This document shows, one piece after another, positions 43,778 through 57,600 of a stretch of DNA of 64,000 nt. Position 1 is the first letter of the stretch. Every line of letters starts with the position of its first letter. The translations under genes and the position numbers were made by a program. Source of the DNA: Cladobotryum mycophilum (lineage: Eukaryota; Ascomycota; Sordariomycetes; Hypocreales; Hypocreaceae). Location: positions 3,782,001 to 3,846,000 of the forward strand of contig JAVFKD010000002.1 of assembly GCA_036429605.1 (NCBI GenBank), in the 5' to 3' direction. The notes below the pieces were generated by a model that saw only the letters and a list, made by a program, of their open reading frames with translations, was not told the DNA's origin and ran no database searches.

Positions 43778-46046
43778 CCCCCATCTGTGGAGTCTTTTGA
43801 GACACAATCACTCACTTTTGCTGCCCAACTTTCAGGGTCAACCCCAGATTCTAAGCGGTCCTTTAGGTTAGACAACGTTGCATTCTTCCTTGTCCCCCTC
43901 CCCATCTAGGGCTCAAAACCTCTTACATAGATGTGATACATCAGAAGAATACTACACTCACACGAGAAGAAACCAAAAAAAAATAAAAAAAAATACAAAA
44001 TGCAAATCCCTATTGTGATGTAATGGCAAAGATAGAGAAGAAGAAGAAAAAAAGACCCATTATAATAACTAACCCCCCCATGATCGGCATGCAAACACTT
44101 CCCTAAAAGGGCAAATCTTCATATCCCCCACAAGTTTAATCAATGCAAGACAAACAAAGACACCGCCAACGAACCATGTGATCAAAGTGATATGCTAAAA
44201 AAGGTCTCAAGATGCAAAAGTTCGATTTCTGATGCTGTGTATTTACCCAATGCAGCAGGTAATGAATGCTATCTTCTATAATGCAATGAACCCCCAAAGA
44301 AGCCTGCCTTGCGACGTGATAATGTATAATAGTGTGTCCTCCTCTTTCTGTCAAAGCTTTCAGTCTATGTATGTACCGTGCGTGCCTCGTTTAGTAACCT
44401 ATCAATACATGCCATCCTCGCCTTTCCCATTCTCTGCATCCATTCCCCAGAATCGGGCACCATTGCATACATCGTGAGAGCCCTTGTAGGCCGCATCAAT
44501 GACGCCATGGCCTCCTTCGGAGACGCCCGCCTTTGCAAGCTCCATGTTGAGTGAAACATGGATAGGGCTAAACACAGAAGACGGAAAAAGGAAACCAGAT
44601 AAAAAAAAAAAAAAGAGGTAAAAGGAAATATTCAAAAAGTGAAAGAAAGGGTATCCTGAACCTCGGACCGCTATTTGGCAATGCTATACTCCCATTCATG
44701 AATGTCGATCCCTGATCCCACGCTTTGCAATGCAGCATTAAACCAGAAAACACCAAGTCCAAAATAACCCAAAAAAAAAAACGCATAGCCAATAACAGGA
44801 AGATGAGATGCAAGGAGACGAAAAAAGATACAAGTAAATGGCGCAAAGGACCCGCCAAGGTCAAAGTTCCTTGACCCTGCCTAAAAACCTTGCCCAAGAT
44901 GTTGCTGCATCTGCAACTCACTCACACAGCGAGCTGAGTTGAGCGACCGAAATGCAGTCGTCTTGAGAACAGGTGGGGGCCATTGTCCGCGTCCACCAAA
45001 GAGGCAACGTAGCCTTTAGAAACGCGGACCGGGAGTTGTTTCCTCCAATGAAGGGATGGCGACGGACCGACCGAGAAAAATGGGCCAGGTAAGAGAAAGA
45101 AGAAGAAAAATGATCTGAACACCAACCCCCCATTGTATCGAGTGAGTCAGATTTGCTGTATGTATGCACGGTTATCTTTTTGAGCGAGATGCCGCAAGAC
45201 GACCAGTGATTTTGAAACGGAGAGGGAAAACCTCAAAGCCACCTCTCACGGAGATTATGTTGCTTGGCATTTCCGCCTGCCTAATCGAGTATCGTAGGAC
45301 TTCTCCCATGTTCCGGCGGAAGCATGGGATTTTGGGAAATGAGGCATATGCAATTTGCCATCGTATTCATTGCCCATGAATAGGTGTTTTGTAAGTCGAT
45401 TGTGGGTTTGCCCTCTATGGGTCTGAAGCCGTTGTTGGCACAGAAAATTTTTCGTGTCGTCTTCGGGTGTTACCGTGGCTCCAAGCATGAAACAAGCGGT
45501 TTCGTCCAGTCAAATAGAAGGGGATGTCAGGGGGAGTGGTCCTTTTGTTTATCGCCATCGGGACCCGTCGACCCATCTGCCAAAGTTCCTCTTTTCCTTG
45601 CTGCCTGCTCGTCAAACAGGGCACGAAATTTCTGTCCGTGGGTCCGGCTCGTGGCACCAACTTCGCCGAGGCTTCCAAACTGCTTCCATGTGGAGCAGAA
45701 AAGGGCGCAGTACGTACCGATCGGGAGTCGTGTCACTATCCCAAAAGTTGTCTTGGGTGTCAGTTCAGGAACCCACCAAGGGGAGAACTGCTCGTGGTTG
45801 GTGTGTTCCGCCTTGGACAGGGCAGTGAGCAATCTGTCCCTTGCTGTCGGTACGTATGACGTGTCCTGGGTTGCTTCGCTTTGGGCTCCACTTGTATGCT
45901 GCAAAATGCCTTGCTTCCGTGCCCTGCATTGAAGAGTTTCCAATCAAGGCAGAGAGAAAGAAAAAAATAAAAAATCTGCAGCCACAAATCGTTTGCTCAA
46001 AAACCGCCCCTTGTCGGAAACCGCCGTTGGAAGGGCAAAGCCCAAA

Positions 46047-47738
46047 CTAGCATGTAATGGGGATCCACCGCTCTGGAACGCCGTCTGTACCAATTTCGTA
46101 GGGCTTCATTGACGTCTTTCGAGGTGGAAGTGCCCAACGTGCTCGTCCGGGTTTGTTGTTGTCCAACTTGCCTCGTCTGCGCATGGCCATTTCCATCACG
46201 GCAATGCGAATGAAATCCGGGTTTTCTCGCATTTCGCGCTGGCGCATACCTGGGACATGAGCGGGTGCACGGTCCGGGGACTGTTCCGTAGGCTCTTTTG
46301 AGGTGGCTGGAGACTGTGACTTGGGGACGGAGGGGAATGGGCCTCGAGGCGAAGTGGGTCGTGACCGTTGAATTTTGTAAGTCTGCATTTGAATTGACGC
46401 CGAGAACTTGGGCTTTGGTAGGGTTCCAGGCTGCGTCTCTAGTGAAAGCCTAGTAGTAGGGTTGAGATAACGACGCAATTCAGCCGATGGCATCTCCTCG
46501 GTAACGGGCGGCCGGCGCTCGTCAGTGAATGGCACCTTGGGGTCCATGGTAAGAATTGATCGAGTAAGAAAGTCATCGGGAGGGATGGATGGAAAACTGA
46601 TGCCAGAGAATGACTTGGCGGCCGAGCGCAGTGCTCTTAGGGACGCCGTAAGGTTAGACTTGAATACGGCCTTGAGAGGCTTGAATGGGGATGTTGAACT
46701 CGCGGCAATCTCCTCAGACTCTGGCTTCTCTATAGTAACAAAGTCTAATTCGTCTGCATCGTGTGTTGACATGGCGAGCGGGTGCTCGTCAATGCTATCC
46801 GGTGGTGAGCGGATGGGTTCGAGCGACTTGCGAATGGGGCTCATCATCCTCCTTCGGGCAGGTGCCGGGCTTTGGCTCCGGGGTGAATCAATAGAAGAAA
46901 CGACATCAGTGCCGAAGGAGTCGCCGAGAGAGGGCATGGAGTCGACGGACAGCGTCCTAGTCATGGAGCAAGCAAACATGGGGTTGTCGCCAAACCCATC
47001 TTCATCCTCGAGGCTTTCTGGTGGTGATAGCAACATGTCCATAGGATAACCCCGGCTAAATGTCAAGCTGAGCTCCTTTTCCGACAGTTCCTTCTCATTG
47101 GAGATGATGGCATCGACAGTCAGAGGCTTGCGCACCTTTCTCTGCGATGAGCGCGGCCTAGGAATGTCAGTGACGGCCAAGAGGGCCGCCATTGACGGAG
47201 AGAGAGAGTCGGGCGAGTGAACATGAGCGACTCTTCTTCGGTATCCACCATGGCTGTTATTACGACGCAGAGGATGGGCCAAGTTATGGTGTCGGGCGTG
47301 GTTGCCTTGCTTGGGAATCTGGACGGGGCTGGTAGGCGTAGGCGGCCTCGTCAAATCTCGAGTAGGGGCTGGTAGAGAGACGGCAGAAAGACGAGAGTCG
47401 CAACTTGCGTCTCTTCTCTCCTTGCGCTTAACCATGTTGATATCGGATTCGGTAGACGACACTGAACAGGATCGGACTGGTTTAACGGTAACTGTAACGG
47501 AAGATCCGGTCTTGATATCGGCATGCTTTGGAGTGCGGCCGCGTTGTGAGGAAATGATGACTGTTGTCGTCTTGGATGTTGGTTCTGTAATATCTTCTGA
47601 AATAGACGGAGGAGAAGGAGGAGGAGAAGTCGAATGAGTCGAAGTAATGGGGTCTGTGGGAACAAGAGTCGGAGACGTTACAGGGGAAGAGGTTGGCGGA
47701 GAAGGAAGACTGCTGGGACGAGTGGTGTATAGCATCAT
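46047..47738 (-). CDS. Conserved Ser/Pro-rich disordered protein, 563 aa
   Basis: A single long frame from ATG 47738 (ATGATG start) to 46047. The first 150 residues are Ser/Thr/Pro-rich and probably disordered. Conserved-looking islands follow: SMAALLAVTDIPRP and KPLTVDAIISNEKE, DELDFVTIEK, and a C-terminal block with RENPDFIRIAVMEMAMRRRG, KPGRARWALPPRK and YEIGTDGVPERWIP. I recall this pattern from conserved hypothetical proteins of ascomycetes, without a known function. Many SP/TP sites suggest phosphorylation by proline-directed kinases. The gene lies alone in a 12.8-kb stretch with long flanks, which suggests large untranslated or regulatory regions. Confidence 0.8.
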   Translation of the reverse strand: MMLYTTRPSSLPSPPTSSPVTSPTLVPTDPITSTHSTSPPPSPPSISEDITEPTSKTTTVIISSQRGRTPKHADIKTGSSVTVTVKPVRSCSVSSTESDINMVKRKERRDASCDSRLSAVSLPAPTRDLTRPPTPTSPVQIPKQGNHARHHNLAHPLRRNNSHGGYRRRVAHVHSPDSLSPSMAALLAVTDIPRPRSSQRKVRKPLTVDAIISNEKELSEKELSLTFSRGYPMDMLLSPPESLEDEDGFGDNPMFACSMTRTLSVDSMPSLGDSFGTDVVSSIDSPRSQSPAPARRRMMSPIRKSLEPIRSPPDSIDEHPLAMSTHDADELDFVTIEKPESEEIAASSTSPFKPLKAVFKSNLTASLRALRSAAKSFSGISFPSIPPDDFLTRSILTMDPKVPFTDERRPPVTEEMPSAELRRYLNPTTRLSLETQPGTLPKPKFSASIQMQTYKIQRSRPTSPRGPFPSVPKSQSPATSKEPTEQSPDRAPAHVPGMRQREMRENPDFIRIAVMEMAMRRRGKLDNNKPGRARWALPPRKTSMKPYEIGTDGVPERWIPITC

Positions 47739-48530
47739 GGTTATACTAAGACGATACCCAAGTAATTATGGGGAAACAGGCGATCGAGATAGGATACTGT
47801 GGGGGGGGAGGCGTGAAGAGGATGTCTCGGTGCTTTCAGGGGACCAGGCAGGGCCAAGGACTGCTGAAGGAGCGCTGTAGGCACTAATGGCTGATACGGG
47901 GGTGGCTCCACCGCTCACGCGCAACAACAGCCTTCTGGAAATAGCTTGTACGTAATGAGCAAGGTATGCTGACTGCCTTGGGGAGGCTTGGGGGCCCCTC
48001 GAGACCCTCAAACAAGGACTCAGACAAGGACCAGCCAAGATAAACGATAGACCAAAGCCAGCCAATGACCAGTCTCTGATTAGAGCTTGAGTTTCGGATG
48101 GGCACCGGTCCAGCTGTCAGGCGTTGTTAGTGGGCTTGGGATGTTTCTTTTCAGTGAAGTGATTGTCGCCGCTACCGGCGGACAGACAGGGAGGGAGGGA
48201 GAAGGGGGAGGAGGGAGGAGGGATGGGATAGTTGGACGGTGGATTGGTGGATTGGTAATGGGTGGTAGAGGTAGCCCGCCAACCCGCCCCAGCCCTGAAC
48301 TGGGACAGCAGCAGCAGGGCTAGGCGGTGCCTTGCAGCGTATCGGGTACGTACCAGCAGGGTCTTTCCAGCACTCTATAGCGGTAGTGATAGCGCTTCAG
48401 TAGCGGGTATCGAGTACCGTAATGGTGTTTCCGGCTTTCAACTAGCGATAAGACGCGATAGAGATGGTGCAACTGTCGCACAAGTTTGACGATAATTGTG
48501 GAATAGATGGATGGATGGGTGGATGAGGTG

Positions 48531-48558
48531 TATGTATGTATGTATGTATGTATGTATG
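48531..48558. repeat. TATG tetranucleotide microsatellite
   Basis: TATG repeated seven times. Confidence 0.85.
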
Positions 48559-49369
48559 GCGTTGGTTCCGTTTGGTCGGTACGGCGAATGATCTGTAATG
48601 GAAGGAGAATAGAAGATAAAATAGAATAATAAGATATGGATGATGGTGGTGCGAGATAAAAAAGAATGGTAATCGGATGCTACACTCTCTCTTTAGGGTT
48701 CCCAAAGTTCCCCAGAATGAACCAAAGCCTTCTAGAACGGACCCTTGGACAATTGTTTCCGTCCTGTTGCAGCAGGTCGCAGCAGTAGGTAGGTAGATAG
48801 AGGGAAGGCTATCTATCTACCACTTGTAAGGAGTAGGTACATACACACGTCCCTCTCTCAAAGGGACTCTGGGGCGGACGAGACAATCAGTGGATACTGA
48901 GTCACCACCCACTGGGGACAACAACAACAACAACCTGACAGCCAGACAGGACACCGAGGACAGAACAGGCGGACGAACAAACGCCGGGGCGTGGCGGAAC
49001 AGAGCGAGCGAGGCAGAAGCGTGGCGCGGAGAGACCGAGGGAGCCGCGTCGGAGGTCGTTATTAGGGCACGGCCAGTATGGGGTTCGTGCTCAACGACAA
49101 CCGGAGACAAAAGTTCAAAGTAATATAGATAAGGGCAAAGACTCTTTCTTGGACTTGGTTGATGGAAGGGAGGAAGAGAACAAGACGAGAAGAAAAAACC
49201 GAATATGATATACTACTTACCATGTGTCTATCTAATATGCAAAGTGAGGAGAAAAGGAGAGGAAGAAAAAAAAAGCCCTCCATTACCCCAAAACGTTAGG
49301 TAGGGAGGTCGTCCACGTATCTCTCGCTCCCAAGAACGTATATGTACATACACGTACATACAACCGTTT

Positions 49370-49393
49370 CTCTCTCTCTCTCTCTCTCTCTCT
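49370..49393. repeat. TC dinucleotide microsatellite
   Basis: TC repeated about 12 times. Confidence 0.85.
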
Positions 49394-49779
49394 ATCCCCT
49401 CCACCCCCCATCCTGGCCAGTCATTTAACGTCTGGTTGCGTGCTCGCTGGCTAGTACCATCTTTAGGTTCTTATTCCTTGTTATTATCATGGCGACAAGT
49501 CATGTCGTCGTGGGCCAGAGTTCCATGTTGGGCAGCTTGTCACTTTGAACCAGGCAAGCATCTCCATCCTGAAATTTTCGTTGCCCATTATTATTATTCT
49601 TCCGTTATGCATGCATCCTTATTCGGCCAGCGAAGCAAAAAAACCAAAAACCAGGGGACGGACTTGATTGGAGACGGACGGGGTTAGCGGGTGAATGGAG
49701 AAACAGAGTTGGCAGTGTGACTTGATAGGATCCAGCAAAAGATGAACAGACAAAACGTGAGATGTGACTGGAGACTTGG

Positions 49780-49800
49780 CTGCTGCTGCTGCTGCTGCTG
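49780..49800. repeat. CTG trinucleotide microsatellite
   Basis: CTG repeated seven times, outside any supported gene. Confidence 0.85.
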
Positions 49801-50224
49801 CGCATTTGCATGGTGACTATTTTGAACGTCTGTGGTTGGTGGTGTGTCTCTGCTCTGCTTCTGTGAGACGGAGGGAGACGGATGGAGGCGTTTCTCGAAG
49901 GTACCGAGGTACTTAGCCATTGCTACCCCGGCCCATCTTCGGGTGCTGCTAGACTGATAAGGAAATAAGGAAAAAAGGCAGGCGCCAAGCCAGTCTCCCG
50001 TTTGTTCGGGCATGCCCTCCGAGTGATCCGATAAGGCATGTACGTACCTGCCCTCTTGTAGCATGTACTCCCGTGCCTTTGGAGCTGAACCTGAGGCCCC
50101 CCATTTTGATGAATACAATGCTATTCATGAAGCATCATCGTCGTCATAACTACTTTATCCATCCCTATTAATCCACTCTCGGTTCTGGCACAAGTCCCAC
50201 AAAATCAAATCAAATTGTTTGCCT

Positions 50225-50280
50225 CGCTTCCGCTTCCGCTTCCGCTTCTGCTTCTGCTTCTGCTTCTGCTTCTGCTCTGC
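50225..50280. repeat. GCTTCY hexanucleotide array
   Basis: About eight units, changing from GCTTCC to GCTTCT along the array. Confidence 0.85.
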
Positions 50281-50633
50281 TTCAAACCTCAACTCGGACC
50301 CTCCCTTGCATTTTTGCCAAGACGGCACGTCCTCGTCTTGTCTTGTCTGCTCTGAGCTTAAAGAGTAAGCTTGTTGGACACGGTCTGAAACCTACCTCTC
50401 AACCAAAGAGTCCAGGACCACCAGGATGCATTCTTGCTGCTGTGCTGGACTCCACTGTCTGGAATCGTTGCATGTCGGAGCCAAGAGGACCAGAATGGCT
50501 GGAAACAGTCTAGACTGTCCGAGAAATCATCTCCCAGCGTATCATCACCGTGGGTACGGCCCAAGCCCTACTGCACCTTTTGCTGCTATTCACGAGGGAT
50601 ACGGGCTCAACAATACCTCATACTGTGTGCAGC

Positions 50634-50661
50634 ACACATACATACATACATACATACATAC
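50634..50661. repeat. ACAT tetranucleotide microsatellite
   Basis: ACAT repeated about six to seven times. Confidence 0.85.
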
Positions 50662-53329
50662 CTAGATACCTACAAACGAACCAGTCAGGCAGGGAGACGT
50701 CTAGATGGGATGGATGGATGTATTGCAACAACACGAACAGAAAACGCCTCCAACGGTGCCCAGTCAACGCACTACTCAACTTCAATATGTGCAAGACCTG
50801 CCTTGTCAGAAGGTCAGCCACCGCGGCACGTGCAACCAAAGTCTGCAGCCATCGCAGCGTCAGCCCACCATCTATGCACGCCATCTATTGTTTACTTTTA
50901 GCATCTACTTTGATCTCCCATACTATCGACCGTGTTGATGCTGGTACCATCCATTCATCCCTATGCTCGTGCTGCATCGAGCACACCCTCCTTTCCAGAA
51001 ACTGTTCTTTTTGCGGGATTTGGCCTGAATGTTTACGCACTCACCAACGATGCCGACATGAATCCGCCAAGACCCCTGCTGTCGAATGAGACCAATGCTT
51101 TGTGAACCTCCAACACATGGGTACGGGCGCAGCTATGCATTCGCTGTTGCGTGTACATACTACGAACATGTGTTTGGTAGGGTTGGTCGGGAACTTGATT
51201 CGACGCCGAATCAGCTTATGATTCGTGTCCCCAAACCCCCAACGAGCCCCCAAAAAAGCTGCAAGATAGCCTTTGCTGGAACGGTCCGTCTATGCTATGA
51301 TGGTTCCATCACACGACGAATTGATGGGTAATTACGGATTGCCTCAAGGCGTCTCTGCATGGTTCGAGGAATATCCATAAGTCTGCCGCGCATGCCGCAA
51401 GGGACTTATGCGGATGAACAAGAAGCAGATGTTCTTATGCAAACTTGGCCCCCAGACCCCATGTTGGGACATCTCCGAATCGGCGTGGTATGCTTTCAAT
51501 CCTGCAAGCTTGGTTCGTTGCCTACCGCAACCCTGGCTTCCATTGGTATGTATGTGTCCTTACTTTCTCGTGCCCCCAAAAGGCTGTCTTATCACTGGCC
51601 TCCCATTTGCTGCTCACATGTTGGCCCTGCAGACCAGCGCCATGCGTCATACCCACCATCTTCTCTTGATTCGACACACCCTCGCAAAGTGTAGCCGGAG
51701 TCCATCTCGTTTGTACGACAAAATGCGGGGTGATGGTCGTTCCACCACCCCGCTCCACCTAACCCACATCGCCCACCCATCCACACCTCTTTCTGCAGGG
51801 ACCTTGGCGTACGATAACGGGTAGGAATCGAGATGGCTGGGCTGTCAAGCACCCACTCTCTATCAGAGTGATTTTATTTTCATGTCACGCTCACCGTCTC
51901 GTGATTTTATGCATGCTCACATTTTGACTCCCGAGGGGTGGAGAGGGGGAAACGATAGGGGAAAATGTCGAGACTTTAGCAGCCCCCAAACTTGATGTGA
52001 GCGAGGCCAGACAATGATTCGGACACCTCCGCCAACTCCCGTCCCGGAAGATGTATTTCGAAGCCAGAACCGAGTCATTAACTGGCGGCCCAGACGCATC
52101 TGTCAAACATGTTCGGCTTCTCCCCATCCGGCTAATTCTCTTTGGCTTTCACTTTGGCGGATTTCGAAGCCAAAGTCTATCTTCAATATCGTGTCCTAAG
52201 TATTTAGCGCTGTTTCCTCGACAAGTCTGTTGGCCTGTCATACTGTATACTGTGCACATGAAAGCATGCCGCATTCCTAACATCCCGACGGTGGAATATT
52301 GACTCGGAGCCGCGCCAACCAGCAGAGCGTCTCACATGCGCGGATGCAGGTCCTCTCCTCCATCCATTTCACATTCACACGGAACATTTTCCTTTGACCG
52401 CAATAATGTGCGCATCAGAGACAAAAAGTCCATATGTTAGGCTATGGAAAATCCTGATTCACAAATTGCCCGACCCTTAATCTTAGGGTTGACGCAGATG
52501 ATCTGCGAACCCAGCACCTGACGTCGGCCAACCAGAGGTGTCCTGCTTACCTCATTGCCCCGTATACAAACCGCTTTTATTTCTTGGGCTACATCATATG
52601 GCAACCTCGCTTGATCTATCCCTGCCATTATTGAGCATGATGATCGGATGTGCTATTTGTATTGTGAATGACAAGGCTGATGAACGTCATCACAGGTTCC
52701 ACATATTGCGTAGAGATGTGTAATGAATTACTCCATGGTGGATATAAAGGTCGTCATTGTTCTCGGCTCTGGGGATATTATAGCTGCGATGGAGAGTTAA
52801 AGGCAGGTATTATTATACCCCTTTTCATCGCCGAGTTCAATCAAGTACGTCGTTTATGCCGACCATGTCATTGAGAATGTAACATGACATTGTGATGGAC
52901 AATCTCCATCAGAACCCACAGACATCCATTCCATCAAAACAATTACATTATTCAACGAGAAGCAATTCTGTACGATCAAGCAAAATACAGTAGCACAGGT
53001 AACACTTATTGTATGAGAATCGATGAAAAACCCAGTATTTATCCAAGTTTTTTGCAACGATGCAACTATTGATCGTTATCATAGTCATTGTTCTACCTCA
53101 TGTTTCCATCTAGGCCTCAACCCCGTCCCCCCGCCCACAGCTCGCAGTTCTGCTCCTCTACTATGATATAAGCTGTTCGGATATCTGGTGAGTTGCCGTC
53201 TTTGATGCTCCCAACGTCATAATTGGAAAGACTTGTTATAACAATCTTTGAAAAGGATTTGCTCAAGTCTTTTTAGTCAGAGATTTGTTTTGTGTGTGTG
53301 GAAGGGTGTGTGAAGGGGAGGTTTGTACA

Positions 53330-53353
53330 TATATATATATATATATATATATA
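53330..53353. repeat. AT dinucleotide microsatellite
   Basis: AT repeated 12 times. Confidence 0.85.
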
Positions 53354-54270
53354 CACAATGTCATTCATTGGCATATCTTGACTCGGTTTACTTGATCGCC
53401 TACCTTGTAGTAGGAACAATGATGACATGGGAGCATGTTATTACTTACTGGGCCCTGGTGAGACTATTCACAAAGGGGGGTTTAGGTGTAATGGAAGCGG
53501 TGGAGATGAACACCCCACCCCCTAGCTTTTGAGCCTGCGCATCTTGAAATGGGGGACGGAGAGCGGTGAGGGTCGTGCTTGGACTAACTGCTCTTCTTCC
53601 GGACCTGATCTGGGTTTGTATGGATAAAATTGACGTTCTATTATCCATCTCTCCTCACGTATGGATAATGGGACGATATATGCATGGTAACAATCTCCTC
53701 GAATCTCCATGGTAATCAAGTCAACTCCCCCTTTGACATATCGCTTCCCATAGGGGGGCATGAGATTATTCGTGCATCAACCCCTGACAAGACTCCAAGT
53801 CGACTTTCGAGAGAACTGAGGATGATTGTAATGGCGTGTGCCAGATATGCAAGCAATAAACAAGATACCATCATGTAAAGCGTACCGTCCATAATAAATC
53901 CTCATCTTCTACTTTGTGCCACCCATCCATAAGAACTCGTCTTTGCCGGGGGCCCCCTCTCACCTAACGATGCAATCTGTCGAATCTCTCAAAAACGCAA
54001 GTCACCAGTTGAACACGTCATATTCCCCTATACCACAAATCCACAGCCAAAGTAGCACCAAAGCATCACAAACAAAAGCAGAGCACACACTACATCATCA
54101 CACTTCCAACACCCAAAGACTCAAGACTCAAAGATTCTCTCACAAAAGGAACAGAGCAAGGTCTGCCCACTATTATTCCCTATCCTAAAACTTGGCTCTC
54201 CAATCACATGATAGGAAGGGAAAAAGAATACACCAAGTTCGCAAAATCGCTTATTCCCTTTTTTCTTCCT

Positions 54271-54288
54271 CTCTCTCTCTCTCTCTCT
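54271..54288. repeat. CT dinucleotide microsatellite
   Basis: CT repeated nine times. Confidence 0.8.
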
Positions 54289-54611
54289 ACATAATAAATA
54301 AGAACAAAATCAACATAATGAACGCTTTATTCCCAGCACCGTTTTTTGTACTATGCTCTCTCTCCAATCCCAATAGGCAACCACACAGTATATGTGTCCG
54401 TATGCAAAATGACAAAAAACCCTAACAAATGAGACTTTGTCAAGGATTGTTTGTTTGTCCATATACCAAAAAAAGGAAGAAAAAAAACAATGCGCCTTTC
54501 GACGCCCCCTCCCTTAAATATTCTACCATTATAGCATTCCATGCCGTATTCCTTATTCACATAAGAGACCCATGACAAAAAAAGGAGATCAAAAGGAATG
54601 GCTTCCAAACA

Positions 54612-57600
54612 TTAGTTCGTCTTGGTTCGACCGCTTAGCCTCTTCAGCCGCGTACTAGTACTGGCACTCTCCTCCTCTGCTGGTTCGTCAACAACAGCCT
54701 CTTCTTCGGCCTGCACAGGTGTTGGTTTGGGTGAGCTTGTAGAGGTGTTTGAGTTTGAGCTAGAATCTCGATGACTCATTCGATGCGTAAATGCTGATAT
54801 CTTATCTCTCAGATTCAGGCCTACAGTGCCTGTTCTTCTTCGATCGACGGAATCAAGATGACCCGCGCTTGTGGATGGTCGAATATCACCGCCAGAGACG
54901 TTCCTCAGCACAGAACGATGGGAAGTCGACACAAGGCCATGGCTCGATGATGGGCGTAAGAGCTCTATTCCCAGGCCTGGACCTTCGCTTCTGCCGTTCG
55001 CATCCACCGGTGTTGGAGGCGTCATCGTTAGGTATGCTGGAATGTGGGGCCCGTTATGCCCGGAGCCTCCAGTTCGATACGACCTGCTGCTGGCAATACT
55101 ACTGCTGCGGCTTCCGGACCGAGGGGCAGGGATACCGCTATGTACACTGCTGCGGGTTGATCGAGGAGGCGACCTGGAATAGTCCACAGGCGACGTGCCA
55201 TACAAACTCGAAGAATCGTCACTATCGTTGATGCTTGGGGCGTAATCTCGCGAAGTGCCAGTTGACACAGGTGTAATGAGAACAGAGTTACTAGCCAGCT
55301 CTCTCAATTTACTCCTCTGCTCAGCGTTGGGTCTATGCTTGGAAAATTTGTTACCGATGATAGCGCCCGTATGAGAGATGAGCGCCTTCATGACGGCCTT
55401 TTTCAGCGCCAAAGCTAGATCCAAATTCGACCACGTCTTATTCTGCCACTCAATTGTGGGAAGCCGGAAAACAAAGTCATGCACGTCTTCAAAGTTTCGT
55501 TGATCCTTGCCCTTGTAGCTGAGGCAAAGCACCACGGATGGCATCTTGATATGGGCAAAAGTCATGTAGCTGCTGGCACGAGTGATCATCTTAGTGAGGT
55601 CATCAGACTGCCGCTTATCGTCATGGCTCTTGCTTCGCAAAGCGAATCGTGACGGCTTCTTGGCCTCACCATTGGAGTCCTTGCTTTCCTTGGATGAGAA
55701 CCCAGTTGAAGTGCGGCCAATGACACCAGGTCGGGGAGTCCCGTTACCAGGCTTAAGGGACTCGAATGACGGCTTCTTGTTCAATGTTCGCAAGGTTGAG
55801 GAACGGAACAGGCGGAATGAATGACCATCTCCGGAATGAATACTCAAAGCCGGAGTCTTCTTTGGATTGCGGTCCTCAGAGATGTGAGAAGACAGAGTTG
55901 GTCGAAGGCGAAGCTCAAGCGAGCCTGGGCGAGTTGAGAAAGTCGATGGCTCCAAAGAGGGCGTTCCCATTTTGCTAGTTGCGCTCTTTGGAGATTCACT
56001 CTCCTCATCATCTGGAATGGGTAAATCATTGCCGACAATAATTGGCAAGTTGGCCTTGACACCCGAATTTTTGTCTCCATCCATGCCAGGGAAAATATAT
56101 TCAAACAGTCGCTTCCCAACTTCCCGCTCCAATTGAACCTTCATAGGGAACAGGTTCACTTCGAATCTATCCATGACAGTGATTCCTGCGATCGCTTCCA
56201 ACATGTGCCAGTAAACTTGTATCATGTCATTGGTCTTGCCTTCTTGGACAGGAGGTCTCTCGCCGTCATTGTAGGGGGCTATTATCTCGGGGTATGTCGC
56301 ATCCTGCAGCAGATTCAGGCCGAGCACCTTGCCAACACGAATGAGATTCATATGAGACCCATCAGAATTATCGGTACGGTCGTATTCAACATCTTTGAGC
56401 TGAAGTTCTACGAGTGGCTCATTAGAGTCCTGCATCAGATGCCAGACGATGTCGCGAGCGGAAATGCTCCATTTGAGGAGTGCGTTAGTGTCCGTAGTCT
56501 TGTCGTATCTTTGCTGAGATGTCATGATAGCCTTCATCATGAAGAACAGTTCATCTTCGCAGGCCGCTAAATCGCGTTCCAGAGCCAGACGATCTTCCCA
56601 TCCTTTCTTGTCGAGATACTTGGAGTAGATTTGGAAGTGGTTTTTAATCTCTTCCATCTGCCTAATTCGTTCCTGAAGTCTCATAACCATTTCTGGTGTG
56701 CCGCTCAGATCGCTAAAGTCGGAAGCAAGCATAATCTTTTCCAATCGCTCACTTCGGGTCTTTTCAAGAGGCTCACTATACATCAGCAGATCAAGCACAA
56801 TGACGTACATGGCATAATACTGCGAAGAATTACAGAGAGCTCGAGCTTGTGGGAACTCCACCCACAAATTGTCGCTACGGCTTTCTTTGGGTTCTTTGGA
56901 GGATTCGTTGGCGCATTCTCCATTGACCTCGTCATTGTACTTGAGACGCAATGGATTGTACTTGTCGAGTCGACACAAGGCTGATGTCTTCTGAACAACG
57001 CGCTTGAATCCGAAGGGATCGGCCTGGAAATCAAACATGACTTCCATGGGAACCCACGGAGGCCAAGACGAGCCAGACGGTGTGCCATATTTGCTTCCGG
57101 CGTACATTGACACCAAGTTTGTGAGAAACCATTTCTGATGTGTCACAAAGAACTGGGTACTATCCATGTTCAATAAGAATCGGCGTTGTACGAGACCGCT
57201 GACAGCATCCGAAATTCTGGCCTTTTCCATGACTTCCAACACCTTCAACTCCATTCCCTTGGCAGTAACCAAGACAACGTGCTTCTTGTTCTTGTCGCTC
57301 TGCAGTTGGATTTGAGGCGCAATCAAGCGGACATGATAACTACTTTGCGGAGTGAACTCGTCGGATATGCCACTTTCCAAGTCTTCAATCGAACCCTCCA
57401 TAATATCGCCCTCAGCATCCGTACCAAAGCTAGTGTTTGTGAATTTGCGACCATCACTGAGGATGCTTCTGATACGCTCCTCAAGATCCTTTGCAGCATC
57501 CTTCTCTTGTGACATGTCTGGAGAAGAGGGAGTACCAGTCGTCCCCGAGACAGAGCCAGATTTGGGCTTGTTGGTCTTGGCTTTGTTCTGCTCTTCCACA

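Larger units (their letters stand above)
41836..46046. other. 4.2-kb region without a supported gene
   Basis: Low-complexity sequence throughout: a purine tract (42,697-42,814), an ACACAG repeat, C and A homopolymers near 43,320-43,345, and CT-rich blocks to 43.9 kb. Frames here (up to 182 codons) are overlapping and have no domains. The right end is the 3' side of the disordered-protein gene. Confidence 0.45.
47739..54611. other. 6.9-kb gene-free region
   Basis: No frame above about 180 codons and none with a recognisable domain; no tRNA or 5S gene seen on either strand. It holds many microsatellites (listed separately). It is both the promoter side of the disordered-protein gene and the 3' side of FMP27, so long leaders, enhancer-like sequence or non-coding transcripts are possible. 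Confidence 0.5.

Noticed and set aside
45384..45943. Frames of up to 182 codons on both strands
   Set aside because: They overlap each other antisense and carry no domains; probably the 3' region of the neighbouring gene.
46525..47049. Plus-strand frame of 174 codons
   Set aside because: Antisense shadow of the 563-aa disordered protein.
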